Source: Magnolia sinica
Lineage: Eukaryota > Streptophyta > Magnoliopsida > Magnoliales > Magnoliaceae
Direction of reading: 5' to 3'
DNA: 64,000 nt
Assembly: GCF_029962835.1 (NCBI RefSeq)
Contig: NC_080583.1
Coordinates: 1,798,001-1,862,000 of the forward strand
Positions 43,887-54,263 of this stretch are shown in pieces. The notes beneath the pieces are model-generated. The model saw only the letters and a program-made list of their open reading frames with translations. It searched no databases and had not been told where the DNA came from. Numbering within the stretch: the first letter of the stretch is position 1; the number at the start of each line of letters is the position of its first letter. A program made the translations under genes and the position numbers.

Positions 43887-46455
43887 CTATGTGGTCGGAG
43901 GAGCTTGGGAGTCGAGAGCTTGGTCCGGGCGAACATCTTCGACGGACTTTTCCCCGACGTCTTCGGACAACAAAGGTTCAAGGTCGAGGTCCGGATACAA
44001 ATCCTGAACCGCCTCAATACAAGCATCAAAGCCATAGTTGTAGAACTTGGTGGCTTCAGCATCTGATGTTTTAATTTTTAAACCAATCTAATTTAAATGA
44101 TTTTAAACTCGCAAGTATACGAATCAGATGTAGATACGGTACGTATTACGAGATCGTTCCCACGAGGACTGGTTGTCACAATTCGAAATAAACGATTCTT
44201 CTGAACTAATCCAACAAATAGTTGAGCTAATGATTAAGTAAACTAATAAAAATCTATGAAAAATAACTGAGAACAAGGAGCACAATTCAATCAAGGAGAA
44301 GACTTGGACTTTCGAATCCACCCCTAATTATCATGACCCTTGTTTTACCTGTTGATTCACCTTATTCAGTTTGATATAAATTAAATAAATCACAAACTAT
44401 GTCCTTGGTCGGGCACACAGAATGTATAATCCCTTAAAGCATATGGATCACATCTTTCCATCCATGGTCAGGCATGAAGAGATGTAGGTTCCTGTTTCTT
44501 TCTCTATGGGAAACCTGTTCATGGTCAGACATAAGCACCTAGAATAATATTCCAAACAACATCCATAACTAGACTTTGGTTAAGCTCATAGCATAGAGAA
44601 GTACGAAAATTCCAGTTAAGCACACTAGAGAGAAACAAATCAATCAAGTTAAGATTAAATCAACAAACAAGGATCATTCAAGTTAGAGGCTTCATCTCAG
44701 CCCTAGCTAAGGAATTTCGCTATCCATGTGATCAATTAGAAAGTAAGAAAAATAAAATTGATGAAATAAAAACATCCTTCTCTCCTCTTTCTTCTCTTTT
44801 CTTCTCTTTCTCTTCTCTGGATCTGTTCCCTGGCTCCCCTTTCTTCTCTTCTGCTTTGCTCTACGTATGTCCAACCACGGCTCAGATCTTACGTTCCCAA
44901 AATTGAATTGAATCCTTCCTCTATTTTATAGTAGCCTCCGTTGATTTACGCAGCAGCAGGTCGGTTGAGAAATAGAAGTCGGTGCGTGTATACCCATTAC
45001 GCATTGAAAATCGGAGCCTCCCACCTCCCATGTTCCTTGTATGTTGTCTGTTAAATCAACGTCTCCTGGGACTTTCTGAGATGGTCTACATAATGGACTG
45101 CTTGGATCGATCATACGAGCCATAGAGGTGGCCTACTAGCTTCTGAAAAACGGACAGCCGTCAGGACGCGAACAGAGCGTGTGGATCTCTTCCGCTGTGA
45201 TGCTGGTGGGACCCATTCCCTCATTATTTTGAGAAATCCAATCGGTCCATTGGATGGAGGACAATATTTCTGTCAGGAATACACAGTTTTTACCTTCTTT
45301 TGATGAGGCCCACCCGTTAGCTTTCTCTTCCATTCAACCTGCTTTTGAACAGATAGATTTCCATGAGCACTTTCTTTTGAAATTCGGTCACTGACACTTG
45401 GCAATAGCGATACTGGGATTCTGGTGGACGGTTTGGATTGTCCGTTTGGGCAATGTATGAGGCCCACAATAGTAACCAGTGATGGTGTTATGCGAATGTA
45501 ATAACAGCAATTGCCGTTTTCGAATAAGAGAAGAAGGTTGCTACCGTGCACGGCTAGTGCACATGTACACTATGCACATGCCACGTTAGGTGAGGTCTAC
45601 TGTAATGTTTCTGCTAAATCTAATCCATCCATTTATTTCATCATCTCATTTAAGGTGTTGAAACCAAAGTTGAGGGATATCTAGAGACCAGGTGGGCCCA
45701 GGATCAACGGTTTAGGGGCTGATCTGTCAGTTGGGGCACTTCCATAGTAATTCGAGGGCTGAAATTTGATATGTACAGTTAATTTATGGCCCTCATCCCA
45801 TGTATGAAGTTTTGAGTCAATCAGATGGTGAAACGCCTGTGATCTTGCATTCTGGACTAATTTCGGGTCATTTTAATGTGAATGGCTTGATTTTCTCAGA
45901 TCCCTGGCATGTAAATTATTCAATATTGGTCCTCTGGAGTGCGTCCCTTGCTCTGATGACTTCAGAGCGTCAAATCCACGCTTGTAGTACTCTTTTTCCA
46001 TCAACGCTCCTGATTTCATCCTACAACAAAAATATAATTAAAATACTCCGTTAAGCATTATCATATACGTAAAATTCGGCAATAATCAGGGTCTGATATG
46101 CAATATTCGACCCTCATCAGCATCCCTCTCCTTTGAAGCCTTGAAGGCATTTACTGCAGCGGCCACCGCCACAGCCATGGAGGCCTCATCTTCGACCCGC
46201 TGAGCTTCCCTTGCTTGAGAGACGGCTCGGCTCCATTCTTCTACTACCTCGTCCCTGGCCCACTCTAGGACTTCACTTAATCGGGCGTTCTACTTGGCTA
46301 ACGAATCTGCATGGGCCCTGACTCGTGTCAGTTCAGCCGCCTCCGCACCGCATCGGGCCTCGAGATCACTCACGACCCCCTGAAGATGGAGCTCTCTAGC
46401 CTTCCCATCTTCAAGCTACCGGCGTAGCTCAACCTGCTCAAGTTAGAGAAAAGTG
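43887..46455 (-). pseudogene. Gypsy-2 antisense ORF (coiled-coil protein), split by a solo LTR
   Basis: Read on the minus strand, 46438-46125 gives a helical, Ala/Glu/Arg-rich sequence (VVSDLEARCGAEAAELTRVR, LEWARDEVVEEWSRAVSQAR, AVNAFKASKER). After removing the solo LTR it continues in frame at 44063-43887 with ATKFYNYGFDACIEAVQDLY and PDLDLEPL, ending TAG. Such an antisense coiled-coil ORF between integrase and the 3' LTR is known in Tat-group elements; its role is unknown. TAG stops interrupt after ELRR and SLAK. A CAG acceptor-like site precedes VELRR, so the upstream part may have been spliced. Confidence 0.75.
44064..46119 (-). mobile_element. Solo LTR of an Athila-like element, minus strand
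   Basis: Bounded by TGATG/CATCA ends and a perfect target duplication GCATC (44059-44063 and 46120-46124). On the minus strand it starts TGATGAGGGTCGAATATTGC and shares several blocks with the Gypsy-1 LTR (GGGGCTGATCTGTC, TTAATTTATGGCCCTCA, TGATCTTGCATTCTGGAC as reverse complement), so it is a diverged member of that group. It lacks any internal region. It interrupts the antisense ORF of Gypsy-2. Confidence 0.9.
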
Positions 46456-46890
46456 AATTATTGTTTCCGGAGAAAGCTTATATAAACTATGCCGAATCTC
46501 AGCATTAATGGTGAGCAATGATGGCCGCAGTCAAATCGTAGCGAGCTGACCTCAGAATATATGTGGCCGCACATTATTGGCTCAGACTCTGTCAAGATGT
46601 ACACTTCTGACATTGGACAGAACGCACCGATAGATGAAGCGTCATCGGGATGCTTCCTCGAGCATACGTGGCAACCTGTCATAGGATCAACAATTATTCG
46701 AAATCGTAACCGTCGCCACGCTACCGCTGAAGGATAGTCTGTAGGCGGGAAACTCTGAGGGTGTGACGCTTCAAAATTCCAAAGTCATGATGATAACGGC
46801 ATGTATGAAAGGTTCAGTAGAAGAGGCGATTGGTCTCCTATATGTATTTACTCTCCAAGTCTGTAGCCGACTCGAAGAGTAGGGGGCTTC
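46456..46890 (+). other. Gypsy-2 region before the 3' LTR, with polypurine tract
   Basis: No sense coding; probably the 5' part or leader of the antisense transcript. AGAGTAGGGGGCTTC at 46877-46890 is the polypurine tract. Confidence 0.6.
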
Positions 46891-47628
46891 TGTTATGGGA
46901 AGATCCAAGCTCCTTACAGGCCCGAGGACCAGCATACCCTTAGTTCAATCAGACACCCAAGAGCACCCGAAATAATGAACACTATCGAAGAGAGTGACAT
47001 CCGAACATCCGAGCCGAGGGCTCGTCCTTGTCCTCATCTTTATTTGAAAAGGACCTCCAAGTCGAGGGCTCGTCCTCGTCCTCATCTTCATTTGAAGAAG
47101 GACCTCCGAACAGAGGGCTCGTCCTCGTCCTCATCTTCATTAGAATAAGAACCTTCGAGCCGAGAGCTCGTCCTCATCCTCATCTTTCTCCGAAGAGGTG
47201 ATGTCTCGAGCCGAGGCCAGAGCGAGATGCTGGTACATTACGCGCCAAACTAAGAAACTACCTTAAGGAGACACAACCGACCATCTCGCCTTAGATACAC
47301 ACGATATGTTACACGATCTTTGGATTACGGGCCGTATCTCCACGATCATATAATCCCAATGATTGAGCAAATCATGCCGAGATTAACAGACCCAGATTAT
47401 CCGACAGTCAGGTATAAATACAATGAGACCCCATTGCTACAGGTATGCAACATCTTGCACTCTCCCTCTACTTTTCAACCTAGACTTGGATTCACTTAAC
47501 CTGACTTAGGCATCGGAGGGTCCCCCGGTTTAGCTAGGGTCTCCTCTGCTAATATTTTGTGCAGGACCAAGGTCCCCCCAGAAGCACGCAGCACAGAGTG
47601 GAGGGTAATCCAGATTTTGTCATCAACA
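46891..47628 (+). repeat. Gypsy-2 3' LTR (738 bp)
   Basis: Same ends as the 5' LTR. The GGGCTCGTCCTCGTCCTCAT tandem array (about 47015-47190) has one more unit than in the 5' LTR, which explains the length difference. The right flank is GTTAC. Confidence 0.93.
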
Positions 47629-47633
47629 GTTAC

Positions 47634-48247
47634 AATTTGGGTTTTCACAGGAGAAAAAGGACCTGCAGGAAACCTATCATGAAAAGCCCAAAAAAATAAC
47701 CAAGTAAAAGAAGCTAAGCTATCAGGGGTGGCCTTCGAACCGACAGGATTCTAATTGCCCCTAGACCTACCCTATCTAGGAAGATGAGGCCTCTAACCTG
47801 CTGGGGCAGCTCGGACAGGTCCCCAAAAAGCAAGAAGGACTGGTTAGCGCTGCCCAGATTAGCCAATGCATCCGCTGGGGTGTTACCTTCCCGGAAAATA
47901 TGAGAAAACATAATCTGCCCTCTCCTTTTAAACCTGTTGATCCTGTTCATCCAGTAACCCCATTTCTAACCCGGCTTGGATTCTCCCCTTAACACCTTCA
48001 CAACTTATTGGGAGTCCGATTCAACTATGACCTTTGTGAGGCCCCTGGAGATACAATAGTTGATACCATCGTGAACCGCATGAATTTCAGCGTAACTATT
48101 TGAATCCACACCATAACCATCTGAAAAAGCAAAGATGAAAACGCCCCTATCGTCTCTACACACTCCACCACCTCCTGCGTTCCCCGGGTTACCTCTCGAG
48201 GAATCGTCAACATTGACCTTGACCAACTCGAGGCGGGTTTTCTTCAT
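47634..48247 (-). pseudogene. LINE ORF2 C-terminus: RNase H
   Basis: On the minus strand from 48247: ELVKVNVDDSSRGNPGNAGG, DSNSYAEIHAVHDGINYCIS and IVESDSQ, a stop at 48007, then after a frame change SHIFREGNTPADALANLGS. This is an RVT_3-type RNase H with D-E-D-D residues visible. It is the last domain of ORF2 and ends before about 47700, followed by the 3' UTR cut by Gypsy-2. At least one stop breaks it. Confidence 0.85.
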
Positions 48248-49472
48248 TTCACCATTAAGGAAGAACTATGCTGACGTTGATTGGAGGACAGACTGGCTAG
48301 CGAACCAGGCAATTGGGGCTCAACAATAGTGCCCGGGATGGAGATTCTTAATCCTCTTACGATGGACAACCACCACGAAACACGCGCCATTACCGAAGCT
48401 GTTGATGGAATTTTACCTTCAAAAACAGCGGCATTGCTCTCCTTCCAAACTTCCCACAACAACAAACAAGGCACCAATTTGTGGAGGGAGGGCAGGATGG
48501 GGCTGGCCGACAGAGAGCTCCACCACTGTGACAACCTGGCCTCGACGGATGTGGCTAGCAAAACATTGATGCTGAAGAAAACCCCCAGGAGGGCCTAGCA
48601 CGATGTCGCAAGGACGCTGTCCAGAAAGAGGTGGGGAATGGACTCAGTTGAGTGGCTCTAATTTTGATTGGGACTCCTTTTACAGCACACGCATCTCGAT
48701 GCAAGGTGGATACCCTTGGATTGGACCGCTTCATCCACTGGAATTGCCTTGTCTAAAAGCTTCCACACGAAAAGCGACACGCAAGGGGGCATCTTTGCGT
48801 GCCAGAGCCACTTGGCCTAGCTGAAATGGGGCAAGCTTAATCTACAACGATCCCAGGCCGACCTGATGGAGAAAACGCCTGAGGGAGTGAGGGGCCAGAA
48901 GGGGACGTCCGGACCGTCGGATGTGCAAAAACCTTCGTGGAAAATTAGATCCACTACCTCTTGGGGCAACAGTCCAAAGACTGCCGAAGAAGGGACTGGA
49001 CCGTTGAGGCTCAGGAACTAATGTACCTTCATAGGCAGCAGAATATCTAGGATGGAGGATAAGGCAAGGTCCTTCAGGGGGCTCAGACTAGTCCAATTGT
49101 CCGCCTTGAGATTGCAACAGCTTTCACCTATTTTCCATTGCACCAAGGCCTTTAATTAACGCAGGAGAGGGAGAATTCTCTTCCACAATGGTGACTGATG
49201 GCTAGTCGAGCTCCTCTGGTTGACAGGGAAAAGATTCTGAGCATATTTGGTAGCCATATAAGAACCCCACAAGCTATCACCCCCTTTGAATTTTATATCC
49301 CAGGCCATCTTAAAGTGAAAAGCCTTCATAACGTCTAACAGTTTTCTGATGTCGAGCCCTCCCTCATCTTTGGGACGAGAAATCACCTTCCAGCTCTTCC
49401 AGTGAAATTCCTCTTCCCAGCAGTCTAACCCCAGAAGAAAGAGGGAAAGCATGATTCCAGCGACTTAAGGAC
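48248..49472 (-). pseudogene. LINE ORF2: zinc-binding (zf-RVT) region
   Basis: Minus-strand pieces include ISRPKDEGGLDIRKLLDVMK and AFHFKMAWDIKFKGGDSLWG (49452-49156), and LVPCLLLWEVWKESNAAVFE with SWWLSIVRGLRI (48561-48260). These are the standard post-RT region of plant L1-type ORF2. Several frameshifts and stops separate them. Confidence 0.82.
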
Positions 49473-51258
49473 CTATAAAGGAAGCTGAACGGCTACCAGG
49501 GTGTGCACTGGGATACTTCCCAGCACGTGCTTTATCAGAACTGCTCTGCCTGCTTGTGAGAGGCACTTAGCCTGCCAACCTCGCACTCGGCCCTCCACTT
49601 TGTCAAGCAGCTGCTGAAAATCCCTTGCTTTAGTCCTCCCTGCTGTCATTGGGACCCCTAGGTATGTGAGAGAGTCGGACGACTTTGAGATGCCTAAAAG
49701 ATTTTCGATGGATCTGATTCTGTGAGTAGAAAGCTTGTTGGAGCTGAAGAAATAGCTTTTATGAAAATTAATGGATTGCCCCAAAGCGTTTTGATATACA
49801 TCTAAAAAGGCCTTGGTTGCTCTCAGAGACTTCTTGCTGTCATTCAGGAAGAGAAGGGTGTCGTCTGCTAAGATGAGACACCAAAGGGCACCCTCTCCCA
49901 AGCTTGAAGGGTGTGCAAAGGCCTTGCTCCACCAAGTTATGGAGCCCTCTACTAAGAACTTCGACAGCTATAATGAATAAGCTCGACAACAAAAGGTCAC
50001 CTTGGCGTAGCCCACGGGACGATTTGAAGAAACCGGTCGACACACCATTTACTAACACAGAAAACCAGCAATTTACCTAGTTGTTCTCTACTAAATCCAC
50101 CCACCTTGCACTGAAACCGAACTGAAGTAAGATGAACATGAGGAAGCCCCACTCCACTCTGTCATAAAGCCTTTTCCATGTCAAGCTTAAGCACTATGTT
50201 TCCTCCCCAAACCTTCCTGTTAATTTCTCTAAAGAGTTCCTAAGAGAGCGCAATATTTTCTGAAATTGCTCTACCTTGTATGAAGGCCCCTTGTTCCTGC
50301 GAAATAATGGCCGGAAGCACCTGACTCAATCTTGTTATTGTGATCTTAGCTAACACTTTGTAGAAGCAGTTGCACAGACTGATAGGGTGGAAGTCTGAGA
50401 ATCACTTTGGGGAGTTCGACTTGGGGATAAGGCATATGAGAGTCATGGTGACAGCTCTGGGCAGCTTCCCACCCTGGAAAAGGAATAAGCAACCCTGTGC
50501 AAGTTGTCTTTGACAGTATCCCAGCAGCTTACGAAGAAGGCCCCGAAAAACCGTCAGGCCCCAGAGCACCGTCCGGAGGAATGGAAAGCACCGCTCTGTG
50601 GACTTCGTCGATGGTTGGAGGGGCCATGAGAAAGTCATGTCTTCATTTGAAACCAAATCCAGAATGACCTCTAAAATTTGAAGATTGGCAGTGCAGGTTT
50701 GCAATGAGAATTGTCTTTCAAAGTGCACCACTGCCTCACGTCGGATCTGATCCTGGTCTTCCAGCACATGCCCCGATTCTGATTCAATACTTCTGATTCC
50801 TGCATACCTGTGCCAAGCCGTGGCCACCGCATGAAAGAAGCTTGTGTTCCGATCGCCCTCTTCTAGCCAACTGATTCTAGACTTTTGCTTCCAGAACATC
50901 TCCTGCCTAAGTTCAAGCTACTAGAGGTTGGCTGAAACTTCAGCAAATCTGATCTGTAGCCTCGCGTCCTAAGCAGCATTGACCGAAGAGTCATGCATCT
51001 GAAGGTCGATTGCCTCCAAGGCTTTCTTGGCTAATCTGATTTGGCAAAAAATGTCTCCAAAACATTCTTTGTTCTAAAACTTAAGAGCCTGTTTCACTGA
51101 TTTAAGGGGTGGGTAGAATGAACTTGATTCCAAGCGGATTTAACAACTTGCTGGAAAGATTCATGATAGGTCCACATTCTCTAGAACTTGAAAGGCTTTG
51201 GGCCGCTAAACGACTGAGTCGAGAACTGCAACAGTAGCGGGGCATGGTCAGAATTTAG
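49473..51258 (-). pseudogene. LINE ORF2: reverse transcriptase, broken
   Basis: Minus-strand order: FWKQKSRISWLEEGDRNTSF (50896 downward), [37 protein letters not shown] (50055), a frame change, then the catalytic [14 protein letters not shown] (about 49877) and SLTYLGVPMTAGRTKARDF. The ADD box is intact. Frameshifts occur near 50400, 50050 and 49860 and stops are frequent, so no enzyme is made. Confidence 0.87.
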
Positions 51259-51980
51259 TCAAGGGAGGTGACGCACCTGCGACTGGGGGAACGAAGTAGA
51301 CCAGTTAGTATTGAAGAGGACCCTGTCGAGCCTCGTCCACACTCTGGCCGAACCAGGCTGGTTGTTGGTCCACGTGAATCGGTTCCCTAAGAAACCAGCA
51401 TCCATTAGCCCTGCACCATTGATAGCATCCAAGAATTTTGAGGAACTGAATCTGTTCGGTTCCCGTCGACTTCTTCTCTCTGACCGGGTAGTTATGGCGT
51501 TGAAATCATCACAAACAACCCATGGGCCTGTCACTAAACCGGAAAGGATTGCCAAATCATTCCAGAGAGCCCTTCTGGTATTTCTATCGCAGCTTGCATA
51601 AACAAAGGTCAAGTGTAGCGAAAGGGGGAAACTTTGATCATGTATTACAATCGATAGACGCTGATTGGATGATTTAATCACCGAGTAATTGATCTGGTTA
51701 ACAAAGAAGACCCATATCTTCCCATTTTCACCACTGTTCGAGTAAGAGGAATGACAGCCTAGAGAAAGGCCTACACCCACTCGTTTCTCATCTCTTAGCA
51801 TTGACTCCAGGATGGTAACAATTCCTGGATGATGACTACTGATGATTCTCCTCAAGGTTCTGATGGTGCGCTGGTTACCAATAGCTCGAGCATTCCAAGT
51901 CAGGATCTTATCCATCCATGACACATCTGGAGTTGACAGCCCTTCGCTTGAGTCTTTACAGCTTGGATTCCCAATCACCG
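51259..51980 (-). pseudogene. LINE ORF2: apurinic-type endonuclease
   Basis: The open minus-strand frame from 51978 contains MDKILTWNARAIGNQRTIRT, the exo/endonuclease/phosphatase start with the metal-binding N, then HPGIVTILES (E), WVVCDDFNAI (D, N), FLGNRFTWTNNQPGSARVWT and RLDRVLFN. It would nick the target DNA for target-primed reverse transcription. This part is open, but the downstream RT is not. Confidence 0.88.
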
Positions 51981-52556
51981 TTGGTGTACTGTATCCTAGG
52001 CCTTCTCAGGATGGTTGTTGTTATCTTCTCTGAAGAGGGTCTGAACAATTGTTGCTTGGCTATTCAACCCACCTCCTACTCTCCCGTGACCTCAGTTTCC
52101 ATAACAACCTCTCCAGAGAAAAGATCAGTTGGTCCTTTGTCCAAGTTGTTGTGAGGGGGAGTAACTGCCTCCTGCCCTGGCTTGGTTCTAGTGTCAGTTA
52201 TCCCCGGCTGTTCCTCAGCATGAATGGTTGAATCGAAATATGGGGATAGGTCGATGTGAAGACCCGTTCTAATATTCTTGAGGTGCGGCAATTGAGGTAG
52301 GCTTCTATGATGTTGGCTGCTGTGCTGAGTGGAAGTGTCTGGCAGGTTTCTTTGGGTGTGACATTCCCTGGAAGCAGAGGACAGGAAAAGTGCGCCCTCA
52401 TTTTCAACAAGAACCTGGTCTGCAGGATCAGTTCTCTCAGGTAGCAGGTGGTTGAGATGGCTTTGGACCTCCCAGTTGTTGACTATCAAAGGATAGTCCA
52501 ACGATCTTGATCTTCATGAAATCCTCCCCTGTGCTTCCTTTCTGAGGAGGTGATTC

Positions 52557-54214
52557 TCAGTAGAGTTTTGCTCGGTGAAAGAATCTGTATCTATCCTGAC
52601 GGATTGAAATTTGATAGGGATCCATGGAGACAATGTTCAATTGTTGCTCATCTCTGTGGTACATCTGGAGCTGAGATGGGCTTTGACTCATCTGCCTACT
52701 ATTCACTGCTACCATTGGGAGCAACCTGGGACACTCACTACGAATGATATTACCTTCATTTGGGTTGATGGATACCTTAGAGACATTAAGTTGAACATCT
52801 AACAGGCCGGGCGGGCTTGACGTTACTGCATGTTTGCACTTCTCTAATCTGCTTTCCCTGTTTTCCATAGCCTCAAATTCACAAACACCTGTTAGGCAGA
52901 GTGGGCTAGACGCTACTACATTTGTGCACTCCTCTGACCCTCTTGCCCCGTTTTCCATAGTATCAATTTCACAAACACTTGTCAGGCAGAGATGTTGGTT
53001 CAGCGCTGATGTCGGATGCGCAGTGATCTGCTCTTCCCTCTGCTCTTGGATGCTAATAATTTCCATCATGGTGTTGTGAAATCTCCTCTCCACCCACTCT
53101 TTAGTGCTCTCCAGGTTGAGATTGTCTCTATTGGTATTCGGACCCTCCGAGGACGGGGCCGTCATTTTGGCCGGAGGTTCTAAAACTGCATAAACTGGGA
53201 AGTCTCTGTCTGTGACTTGAAGTTTCAGTATCCTCTGGAGGTCAGCACCCGGTTGAAGAACCACCTTAATGCGGGCAAATGCCTGAAAGACACCATAGCT
53301 ACTAATAGGATCTATCTGGACCATCCTGTCGTAGTAATTTTCTAGGTCTCGAATAATGGATTCCATCCAGGCATGGGCTGGAATCCCATATAAACGAAGC
53401 CATGTGCCTTCACTGCTTGAGACCTCCTTTGGAGCCCTCCTATGAACCGATTCCAATCCCATCTATTCATGTAGTGATGGCTCGTTTAGAAAATCTATCA
53501 GCTCCGATTTAGATTTGAGGATGATCAGGAATTTGAGGGATGATATTCTAGCAATGTCGATGGCGAAAAAGTTGAACCTGGAGGCCCTAACAGCATCGAT
53601 TAATCTTAAAATGGATATGTGCGGTCCAGATGCGATTCCCACCAACCCCAGTTTTAGTTCGTGCATTTTGTGAGCTATCGCCCTCAGGTCGGCCACGGTG
53701 ATGAAGTCATCGTGCTGCTCCGTAGAGGACATTTCCTCCCACGGCTTGGTCTTTACCGCGTCTGCGAAGGATTTGGTAGAGGTTTGAATGGTGTCCGTTT
53801 GGGTGGATGGGCGTTTCGAAGCTGGCGGGGTAAACCGGGGTTTATCCCATCTAACTGATACCACTCTGCCGTCAATGCGCGGTTGTTGAGAATGTCTATG
53901 GCCGCTTTAGCATCCTGTTCGTATCTGTAGCGGATGAAGGCGAAGCCCCGAGGTTTCTTCGTCCCCAGTAGCGTTGGGATGTAGACATCCAATATTCGTC
54001 CGTATCTCTTGAATATTTCGAGAAGATCTTCGTAAGAGCAATCGAACGACACATTACCAACGAAGAGGCTGAAATCGAAGTTAGAGGGGATTCTGGAGGC
54101 ATTAGGGTTCGCTACAGAGACCCCATTCTCCGTGGGAGCGGGAGATGCTCTCAGATTGGGACGGGATCTACCCTCCCGACGTCCGCACGATCTGCCTCTG
54201 GGGAGGGTATTGGA
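52557..54214 (-). pseudogene. LINE ORF1 (RRM and DUF4283-like), broken
   Basis: On the minus strand, FDFSLFVGNVSFDCSYEDLL and RGFAFIRYRYEQDAKAAIDI form an RNA-recognition motif (about 54105-53870). After a frame change the next segment (53864-53463) and the following one (53462-52557, with LRLYGIPAHAWMESIIRDLE and RMVQIDPISSYGVFQAFARI) show a DUF4283-like fold common in plant LINE ORF1 proteins. The ATG at 54248-54250 lies outside the LINE in myosin exon sequence, in a different frame from myosin; the element's own start codon is not evident. The region 51980-52557 joins ORF1 to ORF2. Confidence 0.8.
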
Positions 54215-54263
54215 TTTCCAACTTATTTTTGGCAGCTTGGAGAGCACCAATTTCCTTTGCCAC
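54215..54263 (-). pseudogene. Myosin XI exon fragment, 5' part (right of LINE)
   Basis: On the minus strand, an acceptor TTTCTCTAG precedes GTGGCAAAG. The frame reads VAKEIGALQAAKNKLE, a conserved piece of the plant myosin XI coiled-coil region. It continues in frame with 36864-36922 once the LINE and one TTTCCAA copy are removed. Both splice sites of the exon are preserved. Confidence 0.88.

Larger units (their letters stand above)
37007..47628 (+). mobile_element. Gypsy-2: Tat-like Ty3/gypsy element, 10.6 kb
   Basis: The 5' LTR is 37007-37717 and the 3' LTR 46891-47628, starting TGTTATGGGAAGATCC and ending ATCAACA/ATTAACA, with a perfect GTTAC target duplication (37002-37006, 47629-47633). 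The order is gag, protease, RT, RNase H, a second archaeal-type RNase H and integrase, then a long 3' region carrying an antisense ORF. The second RNase H and the antisense ORF identify the Tat-like group. Many stops interrupt the coding region, and catalytic sites in protease and RT are changed. It sits in the LINE 3' region and itself contains a 2.06-kb solo LTR. Confidence 0.93.
36923..54214 (-). mobile_element. L1-type LINE, minus strand, split by Gypsy-2
   Basis: A non-LTR retrotransposon read right to left: ORF1 with an RRM-like and a DUF4283-like region, then ORF2 with endonuclease, RT, a zinc-binding region and RNase H. The plus-strand T-run at 36924-36931 is its short poly(A) tail. 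Flanks TTTCCAA (36916-36922 and 54215-54221) are a 7-bp target duplication within a myosin XI exon. Without Gypsy-2 it is about 6.7 kb, near full length. ORFs are interrupted by many stops and frameshifts, so it is inactive. Confidence 0.88.

Noticed and set aside
51311-52154. Plus-strand frames opposite the LINE endonuclease
   Set aside because: Shadows of the minus-strand ORF2/ORF1 linker.
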